DNA of 64,000 nucleotides from Protonemura montana. Taxonomy: Eukaryota > Arthropoda > Insecta > Plecoptera > Nemouridae. Where the stretch lies: the NCBI GenBank assembly GCA_947568835.1, contig OX387612.1, forward strand, positions 3,844,001 to 3,908,000, given 5' to 3'. Made by a program: the position numbers and the translations under genes. The notes under the pieces are model-generated. The model was given only the letters and a program-made list of their open reading frames with translations, was not told the origin of the DNA and searched no databases. Shown here one piece after another: positions 34,299-45,955 of this stretch (position 1 is its first letter; each line of letters starts with the position of its first letter).

Positions 34299-37200
34299 AT
34301 GTTCTGCTATGTCTTGGCGTTTATTGGTGAGATAATTATTTTTAAGATGTTTATTAATATGTAAAAACACAATTTAAAAATGGCCAAACATATTCTGAAA
34401 TCCCAAAAAAGTACGAACCTTTTGTTCAGTAGAGGAAAAACAATTTCCAATGGTCACTCGAAGAAACAGAAGCAAGAACGTATTATTTTTTTTCAGGTAA
34501 TCAAATTCGGTCCTTGCTTTTTTCGCTACTCTGGCTTATCTACTAACGCATCTTTCAAGCCTAATCTTTAGCTTTCTCAAAAGCTAAATCCAACCTTTTC
34601 AAACGCTCCAGCATGTTTGTCGCTAGGGCTTCTCACCGTCGACTCGGCGACCGCTCTGTGCTCGCCCTGCACCAACGCCACTGGAGGCGTCGTATGCTCC
34701 AAGACCAACGATGGGAAACTCAAAGAGTTCGCTAATCTGTGTGAGATGAATCGGCTAAACTGCATCAACAAAAATCAGGGTGAGACATTTGAATAGAATC
34801 CATTTTAAGCAGACAATTTAATCCTTATTGGGCTTGTAGGTGTAGTCAACGCCCTGCGTTAATATTATACCAGAGCTTATTTGTGACTTACCAATGTCAA
34901 TTGCGGCCGTACTTTGACTTAATTACAATGACAACTAATGACAGTTAAAAATATCGATACATGTTTACCCATCGTTGAGGTTAGCATTAATAGAGCATAA
35001 TTGAGCGGAAACCAGTCTCAAATGCGAGTAATCTGCGAGAAAAAACGAAATATAATTTCTTAACACTCGAAACGACTGGTCGCATCCTAAATTTATTTCA
35101 CGGTAAAGTAATTTGGCATTTTCAATGCAAATACAGTTTAACATTAGCGCTTACGCTTTGACTAATTGGAGCCCTATTTCTATTACACCACAATGTCAAC
35201 ATTTTCGGCCTTCTCAGCGTTCTCGTTGCTTGCAAATGGCCCCTGCGTGGCGTCTTCGCCGGCTGTCAGCGTTGCCAAGTCATCGTCCGGAAATGCCGGC
35301 AAATCTTTCATCATGCCCGGTGCCTTTCAGTACGGGCCGCGATGTGGCAACTGCGCTGGTAGCGCTACTAGCGCTGTGTGCGGCAAGAACTCGCAAGGCA
35401 GAATGGTGACGTTTGTAAACAAATGTTGGCTGCAGCTCAACAATTGCTTAGTGCCAACAAATGGTAGGTTTGTTTAATCGTTTGTTCTATCAATGTTTTT
35501 TTAATAATTTTTATCAGATGTGCAAATTAAACTACAGTCTTGTTGATTTGATCTGATTTCTGAGACATGAAATGATTTAATTATTTGTGTTGTTTTGACA
35601 GCACTGTCTGTGGCACTGGTAACACCTACTGTTCCCAAGTGTTGCCGGCTCGTTTGCTCAGCAGAAAGCTTAAAATTAACGATGACTTATACCTGTAAAT
35701 CCAATGCTAACAGCACTTAGGGCTGAGCGGCACTAAGCGTTTGACCATATTTATATTTTTCAAGCATATGCCTTCGTCAGCAACGGATATTGTGTCGCTT
35801 CTGCGGTCGTTCAAACGTCGGGACAAAAGGTCACCGCAGGTAAAAACACTGAGATGTGAAATACTTTTTCGGTTTTTTCTTTTTTTTTTTGCTTGTGTGT
35901 CTTTTAAAGCTGTTACCACTGCTAAGGAGATATTTGCACCAATGCTACCGTCACCAACTGCTAATTCTCTAATACATTATCATTTTGCATTATCTGGCAC
36001 TGATCTAACTCACCTCGCTTTATGTTGTTATTAAAAGTAGACAAATTTCGTCAATACGTGATGGCTTATCATTTTCTTCTGGTAGCAAACGGTGTGTCCG
36101 GACATTCTAACATCGGTATGATCAACTCGGCTGAGTGTGGCAAGCTCCCAGTCGCCGGCAAGATCCTGAACGGCCAGGATGCAGGACTCTTCCAGTACCC
36201 GTGGGTCGCCTACCTCTCCATGAACGAGCCAGGTGAGCAACTAGGACTTTGTTTTGCTGCAATTTGAATTTTACAACCCTCTTCGCGATTGTATCGATGA
36301 GATGGGAATATATATATGTACAACAACATTTTGACTTATGTGGTGTGTTCCGCCACTGATAGCACTGGGCAAGACATATGCCTGCGACGGCGCCATCATC
36401 AGTCCTCGCTACGTACTAACCGCTGGCCACTGCGCGTCGGGATTCGAATCTGCTATCACGTAACGCAGCCATTTTGTTTAACGTCTAGCCGTGCACTGGA
36501 TTGGTCAAGTCTTTTGGCACACTGTGTTGGCTAAGCAAAAAAGTTGATTTGGTCTGTTTTTTTTTATGTGATTTTTTTTTTATGCACTCTTTTTATTTTT
36601 GAGGCGCAAAGTCCTGTCATACAATGGACACCGGTTGATTATTCCATTATCTTGGCTTACGAATGAGACAGAGAAGTAATCCCCTGTGAACAAAATGAGT
36701 GCATGGGAGATAGCTACCTCATGACATGGAGTGTAGTTGCATAATTGAACGACAGGAGTCGGTACTGTGCCGGTACTGAGCATTGCCCTTTTGCTTCTTT
36801 AGCTAGGTTTAGCTCACCACATTCTGATCATCTTAATAGACATAAACAACCCAAATTAATCAATTGAAAAATTGGGCGTTAGCCCTTTTTGGTTGAGCCC
36901 ACACTGCTTTTAAATATTTGTTTGATCGCCTTCAGAATCTCTGTCCTCGTTGGCGAATACACGCTGTCAACGCCGTCAGACTGCGCCTACCTTCAAGGTC
37001 GCTTAACGTGTTCAGCGCCTCCAAAGTGGGTGGACGTCGAGAAGGTGATCGTGCACCCCAGCTACGACAACAATACCGATAACGGCAACGACATCACCCT
37101 GTTGCGACTTGCCAAGGCTCTAGACTTCTCCACGCGTGAGCACTGACTAAAATCATACATGCACTTTTAGTAATTTGAATCTCTTTGAGAATTACTTAAG

Positions 37201-40191
37201 ACCTTGTTAGAATGTGAAATCTGATTTAAATTGCAAACGTTTACTATTACTTTTACTTATTTTACTATTAGGAACGCTACTTACCTTTCAAAAATTGATG
37301 TTATAACGGGAACTAGTCTTCCTAGTTCCCGTTTGGGCATCAATTTTTGAGAGGGTATCAGTGTTCCTAATAATAAAATACCCTGTATGAAGCCCTAGTA
37401 CGAAAACTACGCTCTTTTAGACCTGATTTCTTGTTGATATTCTCGATATCTTCTTAATTATATTGTTCGACTCCATCTGAGCCACTACGTCACCGCTGTC
37501 TTCCAAGTGTCTCGGAATCCAATCCTAGGTGACCATCGCTACCTCGGCGTCCATAGAAAAAGCTAATTTTACCGCCAATAGTGCACCAATACGGGCATTG
37601 TCGAGACAGCGACATCTTGTGGAACTTACTTTTTGTTGGTAGAATGAATATCTTTCTAAAACTTTTCCCAGTGTTAGTAGAACTGGTTTGTAGCTTGCTG
37701 GTTACCTGCTTGCAGCGTCGGTGAAGCCAGTGTGTCTACCTGTTGGTACGGTGGAGGAAACGCGTCTTTTCAACGGGGAGATGCTGACCATCGTCGGCTG
37801 GGGTGTCACTGCGACAGGTGAGATCTCGACTGGTCAATCATATTAAGTAGTATGAAATATGATTTTAAGTGCAAATGCTTGCAATGCGGCAAAGTGTTTA
37901 ATTATTGATATTCCTTGTAATAAAATATCTTGCATGTTTGTTAAAATATATGAGTACTGATGGGCAGCTAGGAAGAGGTGACTTTATTCTTCATCTTCAA
38001 TTTGCTTTTTGATCACATTGATCCCAGATCAATCGAATTTTACATGCACTAAAGTAGTCCAGCAGAAAAACGACAAAACTCCCATTTTTAAATGGAAATC
38101 AAAGTTTACTGGATACAACTAATCGGCCAAACCACTTGTCCGATCGCGACGAAACAAAAACTAGGCGACTCATCACACTATTGGCAACAGATTGGCGATT
38201 TTCAAAATTGTATAATAATAATAATAATAATTGTATTAGGTTTATATAAATTCTTTATTTATTTATTTATTTATTTTTATTTCACAACTTTGACATGCTT
38301 TTCTTTATAAATGCTATCGGATGTTGTTATTTTATTTGAATATTGCTAAGTTTAGCCTTCATTTCTTTGGAGGTTTTTGGCAATGGTACTACTGCTTGTC
38401 CCGGCAGATTATTCCATAGACGTACTCCCTCTGCGGCTAAACAGTACTTTCCGATGTCGGTTCCTGGTTTTAGCTGTTTTATTTTGTGAAGGTGATCTTG
38501 TCGGGATAAATATGACGGCGGTTGAAGGAGCAGGTTGACGTCCTCCCATCCAGGTTCGTTTATATATGCTCGGAATATGGCTATGACTCGTGATCTATTT
38601 CGCCGTTCCCTCAGATTTTCCCAGTTCATGTCACGAACTAGCTGTGTTGGTCCGGGGGTTCTAGCGAAGCTGTTGCATACATATCGAGCTGATCTCCGTT
38701 GTACCATGTCTAAGCGGTGGATGTTTGCAGCTGTGTGGGGGCTCCAGACACTTGTACAGTACTCTAGCTGGAATTATCTATTATCTAATTATAATTATAT
38801 AATATATTTTAATATAATATATATAATATAATATGATATAATGTAATTATATAATTATATAATAATTATCTAATTATCTATTAGTATAGATTTTCCGGAA
38901 AATGTGCACTCAAAGCGATTTAGTTGCTGAAACAGTTTTTACATACCCTAATTAAAGAATACACATTATAATAATGTTCTTTGGATCCCCCAGGAAAAGA
39001 ATCATCCATTATGCTGTCATGAATCATTCCACGCCAAGCTGATTTGTTAATCGTCCCCCAGGCAAGGCAGCAGACACCCTACAGGTGGCCACCGTGCCTG
39101 GCATCAGCGCGCGCAGCTGCGAGACGTCCTACGGCGGGGACACACGCATCAATGACGGCCAGCTGTGCGCCGGCGGAGCGAAAGTCGCCTTCAAAGACGC
39201 ATGCTCAGGAGACAGTGGTGGACCGCTCATGTACACGAACCTTGCCGGGAACAAAATGGCGAGTAACAGTTAATAAATACATGATCAGTAAAATGTATGC
39301 TGGACATTCCATGACAGGCTGCTTGTTTCACTTCACGCAAAGGAGCGGACACTCGCCGTCGCCTCTGTGCTGGATATTCCGTAACAGGGCGCTTGTTTCG
39401 CTCCATGCAAAGGAGCCGACACTCGCCGTCGCTTCTGTGCTGGATATTCCGTGACAGGGCGCTTGTTTCGCTCCACGCAAAAGAGCAGACACTCGCCGTC
39501 GCCTCTGTGCTGGACATTCCGTGACAGGGTGCTTGTTTCGCTCCACGCAAAGGAGCGGACACTCGCCGTCGCCTCTGTGCTGGACATTCTGTGACAGGGT
39601 GCTTGTTTCGCTCCATGCAAAGGAGCGGACACTCGCCGTCGCCTCTATGCAGGACATTCCGTGACAGGCTGCTTGTTTCGCTCCACGCAAAGGAGTGGAC
39701 ACTCGCCGTCGCCTCTGTGCTGGACATTCCGTGACAGGGTGCTTGTTTCGCTCCACGCAAAGGAGCGGACACTCGCCGTCGCCTCTGTGCTGGACATTCT
39801 GTGACAGGGTGCTTGTTTCGCTCCACGCAAAGGGGTGGACAATCGCCGTCGCCTCTGTGCTGGACATTCAGTGACAGGGTGCTTGTTTCGCTCCACGCAA
39901 AGGAGCGGACACTCGCCGTCACCTCTGTGGCATCCTCACCATTACACATTCATGCATCGATGTCAAAGCACTAGTAACACAGAAGTCGTTGTCAAACACA
40001 ACAAATCAGCCAATCCCCAAGAGAGATAAACTGTCTTTTTATGTACTATCTTGTGACGTTCCTCTTATGCTTTTCAGACTGAATACGGGTTGGTCTCCTA
40101 CGGCGTTCTCTGCGGATCGGGAAACATGCCAGGAGTGTACACTCGAGTTGGCTTCTACATGAAGTGGATTTTGGACAACATGCATCCCTAG
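34299..40191 (+). CDS. Secreted Kazal-trypsin fusion serine protease, 10 exons
   Basis: Exons 34299-34326, 34627-34779, 35218-35463, 35765-35839, 36086-36232, 36363-36459, 36936-37135, 37716-37817, 39062-39258 and 40078-40191 join in phase to 452 aa. Signal peptide 1-19 is split by intron 1 (MFCYVLAFIG / LLTVDSATA). Two Kazal-like modules follow, each with about six cysteines: CSPC, VCSKTNDGKLKEFANLC, NC, then NGPC; and CGNC, VCGKNSQGRMVTFVNKC, NC, then NGYC. The S1 domain starts after Lys193 (GK|ILNGQDAG). The triad is complete: His239 (LTAGHC), Asp (NDITLLRL), Ser401 (CSGDSGGP). Asp395, six before the Ser, predicts trypsin-like specificity for Arg/Lys. A role in extracellular, possibly immune, proteolysis is inferred. 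The last intron has a GC donor. Confidence 0.85.
34930..35130. mobile_element. MITE-like fragment, family B
   Basis: ttgagcggaaaccagtctca, aatgcgagtaatctgcgaga and cgaaacgactgg, in intron 2 of the Kazal-trypsin gene. Confidence 0.55.
35575..35705. mobile_element. MITE-like fragment, family B
   Basis: gtgttgccggctcgtttgct and cagcagaaagcttaaaatta match the end of the copy at 18035-18372. Intron 3 of the Kazal-trypsin gene. Confidence 0.5.
37215..37390. repeat. Head-to-head tRNA-SINE tails forming a hairpin
   Basis: caaaaattgatgttataacg plus gggaactag, then the inverse arm cgtttgggcatcaatttttg, gagagggtatcagtgttcct. Same architecture as 33646-33812; intron 7 of the Kazal-trypsin gene. Confidence 0.75.
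38209..38776 (-). mobile_element. 5'-truncated LINE, reverse transcriptase C-terminus and 3' UTR
   Basis: From about 38776 a minus-strand frame reads LEYCTSVWSPHTAANIHRLD, then MVQRRSARYVCNSFARTPGP, WENLRERRNRSRVIAIFRAY and VRLWNNLPGQAVVPLP, ending at 38327. This is the conserved C-terminal end of jockey/CR1-like reverse transcriptases. The 3' UTR ends in an (ATT)n/(TTA)n tail at 38213-38232. Open for at least 126 codons, so a fairly recent insertion, in intron 8 of the Kazal-trypsin gene. Confidence 0.82.
39259..40077 (+). other. GC-AG intron 9 of the Kazal-trypsin gene
   Basis: Donor ATG|GCGAGT at 39259 and acceptor cttttcag at 40070-40077 (phase 0) give AGNKM-TEYGLVSYG, the expected S1 sequence. 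The nearby GT at 39263 leads to a stop after one codon. Confidence 0.65.
39295..39932. repeat. 70-bp minisatellite, about 9 copies
   Basis: The unit includes gctggacattccgtgacagg, gtgcttgtttcgctccacgc and aaaggagcggacactcgccg. Starts of tggacattcc/tggatattcc at 39301 and 39371 give 70 bp. Starts about 35 bp after the GC donor; its long minus-strand open frames are artefacts. Confidence 0.92.
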
Positions 40192-40399
40192 ATTTGGACA
40201 AGATGACCTGGGCTCATTCCTTGGACGTTGTTGTAAAGTGTGTTGATATGTATAAGGAAAATGTCCTTGGAAACAAAAAGTATTTAATTTTTCCGGTTCT
40301 CATTGTTGATTGTATTTGTGACCAAATTTAACATTCTATTCAATTGGATTTATTTTTTTCATTTTTAAATATTATAAATGTTTAGTTATAGCGTTGAAT

Positions 40400-40775
40400 T
40401 ATAACGTCAATGTTACAGTCTCTGTGTGAAAGATGGCCGCCAAATGACTACCTTACCGACAAAAATGCAGAGTACCGGAACATCACGTTAAGTGGAGCCA
40501 CTGTCAGATGAAATTTAATTTCGATATTTCTCGTAGGTTAACTCGCTTTTTAATATCGTTACGTGTATATCAATCGTTGAGGTAAACATTGATGGAGATT
40601 TTTTGAGCATGAAAAGTCTCAAAAGCGAGTTAACCTACGAGAAATATCGAAATTAAATTTCATACGACAGTGGCTCCACTTAACGTGATGTTCCGGTACT
40701 CTGCATTTTTGTCGGTAAGGTGGTCATTTGGCGGCCATCTTTCACGCAGAGACTGTAACATTGACGTTGAAACTC
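40400..40775. mobile_element. Palindromic MITE, family B, arms of about 150 bp
   Basis: Left arm: aacgtcaatgttacagtctc, gtgaaagatggccgccaaat, gagtaccggaacatcacgtt, gaaatttaatttcgatattt. The right arm is the inverse to 40770. The arms are nearly identical, with a loop of about 60 bp (40555-40615). Non-coding; it lies just 3' of the Kazal-trypsin gene. Confidence 0.88.
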
Positions 40776-41361
40776 TACCTATAACCTACACACTCAACGG
40801 TAATAGTCCTACCATAAATGACTTTTTAGGGCCATAGAAACAAGTCAAAAAGTCAGTTCTATATACGATAGCTTGACAATCAGCTATTATTTCATTTATT
40901 CTTGAGATATTCCCTGATGAGTTTTAGGATTGTTCGGTATGTCAAGTTTGTTGAACAGGTTTTGAAGTGGAACAGGTCAACAATGATGAAGACCAAGGCT
41001 GCTTCTGTATTTAAACTGTTGAGAGCGTTTAGTCTCCTTAGTTAAAACAGTTGATATCAGAGGTCACGCAGTCTAAAAAAAGTCTCCTTAAAACGGTTTC
41101 AATGTTTGACAGAAATCTGTGTTTGAAGAAATTTTGTGCCTATGGTTGTTGATGGTTGAAAATTGAAAAAAATCAAAGAACTTCTTTTGAATGGTTTTTT
41201 AAATGTAGTCAAAATTAAAGAAAAAAAAACGCAAAGATTTCATGTCACATATTTAAAAACATCTGCATTTAATACCACATCATGGCATATTGGAAACTTT
41301 GTTTAAATTTGAAAAGCTCTTAAAATCAAAAAACAAATGAAGTACGCCTGAAAATCTTTCA

Positions 41362-41580
41362 AGATGTTGTGGTAAGTTACGGACTTGCTCTGGTGGGATT
41401 GACTTGTGGTCCTAAAAAGGACCTAAAAAGTCGACGTTTCGACGGCAATAGCGCCGAAATCTTCAGGACTGTCGAAACTGACGAAACGTCGACTTTTTAG
41501 GTCCTTTTTAGGACCACAAGTCAATCCCACCAGAGCAAGTCCGTTACTTACCACGACATTCACCCACGGCTCTGAACCAC
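41362..41580. mobile_element. Palindromic element with hammerhead-like motif
   Basis: Arms ttgtggtaagttacggactt...cctaaaaaggacctaaaaag and its inverse (cttgtgg... to ccacgacattcac). On the minus strand at 41466-41433: CTGAAGA, a CGGC/GCCG stem with loop GCTATT, then GAAACGTC, matching the core order of a minimal hammerhead ribozyme. Confidence 0.7.
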
Positions 41581-42290
41581 TTCACCAAACCATCTTTCAA
41601 GATGTTGATAACAATTTTCTACAACCTTTACGTGAAGTGCAAAACTAATTAAATACAGAATAATTATCAAAATTATACTATAAACTTTACTGAGAGCAAA
41701 GAGTGTATCCACTCGCGGCATTATTTCAGGTAATTGAATTACATTTCAGCAACACATATTTTGATTTACTTTATCTCCAGCTGTGGGAACAAACTAGCAG
41801 TACCCGCTGCCTGACGGCCGCTTAAGATTTTGAGGGAATGGGCATTTTGGTTTAAACGTTTCTCGAGTTTTGTCAGATGCTATTTCTAAAGCCTCTTGTG
41901 GGACCACAACCAAAAGTAGGTACCAAGAAATAGCAAAACCAAGCAAAAAAACAATTGAAAACACATTTCTATCACATTCTTTGTTAATATCCACGGCAAC
42001 CAATTAATTATAAGTTTCTCTCATCCAAATTTGGCATCTTAAATTTCAGTCATCTTCATATTTTTCAGCCCAAAACCCTCATTCTTACGATCTATTCCTC
42101 AAACTTAAAACCCCAATCCATTCCACAATTTACCACAACATCTTTATTTTAATTTTAACTAGATTAAACTCCGTTACCAGCAACTAACATAACCTAATTT
42201 TCAAATAGTAAACTAGACAGTTTGCCATTTGCTAGCCTGTACTGAAACCTGAACTTCCTGGCTACCTGAGTAACCTAACCTTGACTTCAA
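41581..42290. other. Intergenic DNA without recognised features
   Basis: Between the palindromic element and the promoter of the small H15-like gene; nothing recognised. Confidence 0.4.
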
Positions 42291-42300
42291 TGAGAGATTT

Positions 42301-42306
42301 TATAAA
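42301..42306 (+). promoter_or_regulatory. Candidate TATA box of the small H15-like gene
   Basis: TATAAA (TATAAAGA) lies 48 bp before the ATG at 42354. A start about 30 bp downstream would leave a 5' UTR of about 20 nt. Confidence 0.45.
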
Positions 42307-42353
42307 GACAGAGCACCTCTGTGCACGATCCCAAACACTCTTTAAGATCAACA

Positions 42354-45300
42354 ATGTCTTTCACCAACGAGTACAAGAACGAGATGCTGGCTCTCATCGT
42401 CGCCGCAATTGAATCACTCAACCACCCGTGTGGCAGTCGGGTCAGAGAGATGATGGCCGAAATATCCAATGTTAGTCCGAAAAGTAAGTATCTGTCTGGT
42501 CCTGTCGACAGCACCAAGGACCGGCCACCGCTTAGTCTTGTCACTTTGACACATTGTGTTGGCTGCTCCTGTCGACAGCACCAAGGACCGGCCACCGCTT
42601 AGCCTTGTCCCTTCGACACACTATGTTGGCTGCTCCTGTCCAACAGCACCAAGGACCGGCCACCGCTTAGTCTTGTCACTTTGACACATTGTGTTGGCTG
42701 CTCCTGTCGACAGCACCAAGGACCGGCCACCGCTTAGCCTTGTTCCTTTGACACACTGTGTTGGCTGCTCCTGTCCAACAGTACCAAGGACCGGCCACCA
42801 CTTAGTCTTGTCCCTTTGACACACTGTGTTGGCTGCTCCTGTCCAACAGCACCAAGGACCGGCCACCACTTAGTCTTGTCCCTTTGACACACTGTGTTGG
42901 CTGCTCCTGTCCAACAGCACCAAGGACCGGCCACCACTTAGTCTTGTCCCTTTGACACACTGTGTTGGCACTGTCCCTATGGCACTGGTCTAATGGCGTC
43001 GGTAAATGAGTGGATGATGATGAGAAATGATGAGGAAACTCAGTGCTGCCACGTGGCCTACTCCTGGCGAAGAGCAAGGTTACCACTGGCTTAACGTCCC
43101 TTCCGAAGGACGGTACAACGCGAACAACAGGATTCCTCCACAAATCTATGCTGTCGAGAGGTTGCTAAGCAAGGCGAGTGAAGTTGCTGAACAAACTTTC
43201 ATCCCTCTAACCTCTCTCTCGAATAGAACCAGTCAGGTGTATGATGGTTACCCATCCAATACCTGACCCAGCGTAGTGTTGCTTAACTTCCATCCCTCCA
43301 ACCTCTCTCCCGAATAGAACCAGTCAGGTGTATGATGGCTACCCATCCAATACCTGACCCAGCGTAGTGTTGCTTAACTTCCATCCCTCCAACCTCTCTC
43401 CCGAACAGAACTGGTCATGTTCTTATCTTTAAACTAAATAATCCGGGGCTTGATTCACAAAATAGAGCTTAGCATTTTGAGTTTAAAGATTATTAGATAA
43501 GATTTTTAGATTTTTAGTAGTTACCATGGTGATTAACAACTCAACCTAAAATGTATGTGGGTCAAGCTTAAACTCTGCTTTGTAAATCAAAATGACTGAA
43601 ATCCCTTTCTTCCAATTTTATCCTATTCTTGTTGTCGACTTTTGCAGACTCCGAGTTTCTGAACAGGCAATGTGACTTGTTTCGAGGTGCCTTCGTCTAT
43701 GGCGTGCATCTCGGCCTGCTGCTGCCTGACCGCGAGCTGCGAAGATACAAGGTGGACAAGTCAAGGCTGACTTCGGCCAGTTACCTGAATTCGCTGATTA
43801 ATGCGTCAACAAACGGTTAGTTAAATGACTACTGGTTACTAACTTTCATCCCTTCAACCTAGACATGTATAGGATGGTGAACCATCCAATAACTAACTGT
43901 TTGGTAGCAATGGAGATTCTGAGATCACCTGACAGAGCTCCTCAATTCTGCTATCTTATGTTACCACGGGTATATCATGGCCTAGCATATGAGGTTCAAT
44001 GGTAGATTCAACGTTTGGTAGCCATGGAGATTCTGAGATCACCTGACAGAGCTTCTCAATTCTGCTATCTTATGTTACCACGGGTATATCATGGCCTAGC
44101 ATAGGAGGTTCAATGGTAGATTCAACGTTTGGTAGCCATGGAGATACTGAGATCACCTGACAGAGCTTCTCAATTCTGCTATCTTATGTTACCACGGGTA
44201 TATCATGGTCTAGCATAGGAGGTTCAATGTTAGATTCAACGTTTGGTAGCCATGGAGATTCTGAGATCGCATGACAGAGCTTCTTAATTCTGCTATCTTA
44301 TGTTACCACGGGTATATCATGGCCTAGTATAGGAGGTTCAATGGTAGATTCAACGTTTGGTAGCCATGGAGATTCTGAGATTGCCTGACAGAGCTCCTCA
44401 ATTCTGCTATCTTATGTTACCACGGGTATATCATGGCCTAGCAGAGGAGGTTCAATGGTAGATTCAACGTTTGGTAGCCATGGAGATGCTGAGATCGCTT
44501 AACAGAGCTTCTCAATTCTGCTATCTTATGTTACCACGGGTATATCATGGCCTAGCATAGGAGGTTCAATGGTAGATTCAACGTTTGGTAGCCATGGAGA
44601 TGCTGAGATCACCTGACAGAGCTTCTCAATTCTGCTATCTTATGTTACCACGGGTATATCATGACCTAGCATAGGAAGTTCAATGGTAGATTCAACGTTT
44701 GGTAGCCATGGAGATTCTGAGATCACCTGACAGAGCTCCTCAATTCTGCTATCTTATGTTACCACGGGTATATCATGGCCTAGCATAGGAGGTTCAATGG
44801 TAGATTCAACGTTTGGTAGCCATGGAGATACTGAGATCACCTGACAGAGCTTCTCAATTCTGCTATCTTATGTTACCACGGGTATATCATGGTCTAGCAT
44901 AGGAGGTTCAATGTTAGATTCAACGTTTGGTAGCCATGGAGATGCTGAGATCGCCTGACAGAGCTTCTTAATTCTGCTATCTTATGTTACCACGGGTATA
45001 TCATGGCCTAGCATAGGAGGTTCAATGGTAGATTCAACGTTTGGTAGCCATGGAGATTCTGAGATTGCCTGACAGAGCTCCTCAATTCTGCTATCTTATG
45101 TTACCACGGGTATATCATGGCCTAGCAGAGGAGGTTCAATGGTAGATTCAACGTTTGGTAGCCATGGAGATTCTGAGATCACCTGACAGAGCTCCTCAAT
45201 TCTGCTATCTTATGTTACCACGGGTATATCATGGCCTAGCATAGGAGGTTCAATGGTAGATTCTACGTTTGGTAGCCATGGAGATACTGAGATCACCTGA

Positions 45301-45955
45301 CAGAGCTTCTCAATTCTGCTATCTTATGTTACCACGGGTATATCATGGTCTAGCATAGGAGGTTCAATGTTAGATTCAACGTTTGGTAGCCATGGAGATG
45401 CTGAGATCGCCTGACAGAGCTTCTTAATTCTGCTATCTTATGTTACCACGGGTATATCATGGCCTAGCATAGGAGGTTCAATGTTAGATTCAACGTTTGG
45501 TAGCCATGGAGATGATGACATCGCCTGACAGAGCTGCTCAATTCTGTTATCTTATATTACCACGGGTATATCATGGCCTAGCATAGGAGGTTCAATGGTA
45601 GATTCAACGTTTAGTAGCCATGGAGATGCTGAGATCGCCTGACAGAGCTTCTCAATTCTGCTATCTTATGTTACCACGGGTATATCATGGCCTAGCATAG
45701 GAGGTTCAATGGTAGATTCAACGTTTAGTAGCCATCGAGATGCTGAGATATTCTGTCAGAGGTGCTCAATTCGGCTTTGCTCAATTATTTGTTCACTACG
45801 TGTAAACTGTATTTTTTAACGGCTATTCCATCACAGGCGATGCCGATAAACTTCCGGGTGGCACCGCGCCAGTACAGCCAAAAAACCACATCAACGTCGA
45901 TCGCAAGTTCTTCCAGTGGAGTGACTCCAGCGAAGATGATAACGATATCATGTGA
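42354..45955 (+). CDS. Small protein with H15-like N-terminus and acidic tail, 3 exons
   Basis: Exons 42354-42483, 43648-43815 and 45837-45955 join in phase 1 at both junctions, giving 138 aa. Residues 5-80 (YKNEMLALIVAAIESL, HPCGSRVREMMAEIS, FRGAFVYGVHLGLLL, YKVDKSRL) follow the pattern of the linker-histone H15 winged helix: I..AI..L..P.GS, then a K/R-rich G(V/A)..G.L and a YKL-like end. The C-terminus is acidic (QWSDSSEDDNDIM), unlike the basic tail of H1. There is no signal peptide, so a nuclear or cytosolic role is likely. Function not recognised; the H15 resemblance is by eye. AATAAA near 46043 fits the 3' end. Both introns are filled with minisatellites. Confidence 0.72.
42487..42968. 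repeat. 63/68-bp minisatellite, inverted copy of 15838-16310
   Basis: Units ctcctgtccaacagcaccaa, ggaccggccaccgcttagtc and tttgacacactgtgttggct, about seven copies. It begins within a few bases of the exon 1 donor of the small H15-like gene. Confidence 0.92.
42969..43425 (-). repeat. 5S-derived SINE, about two head units
   Basis: Tail ggcactggtctaatggcgtc, body cgtcccttccgaaggacggt, then two units with private variants (gaaccagtcaggtgtatgat). Confidence 0.83.
43890..45765. repeat. 114-bp minisatellite, about 16 copies, with higher-order blocks
   Basis: The unit includes gatcacctgacagagcttct, caattctgctatcttatgtt, accacgggtatatcatggcc and gtttggtagccatggagatt. Variant units (gagatact..., atggtctagc) recur at about 44147, 44825 and 45285, so blocks of several units were copied together. 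Intron 2 of the small H15-like gene. Confidence 0.93.

Noticed and set aside
39227-39949. 240-codon minus-strand frame and its shadows
   Set aside because: Generated by the 70-bp minisatellite in a protease intron; several frames of the same array stay open.
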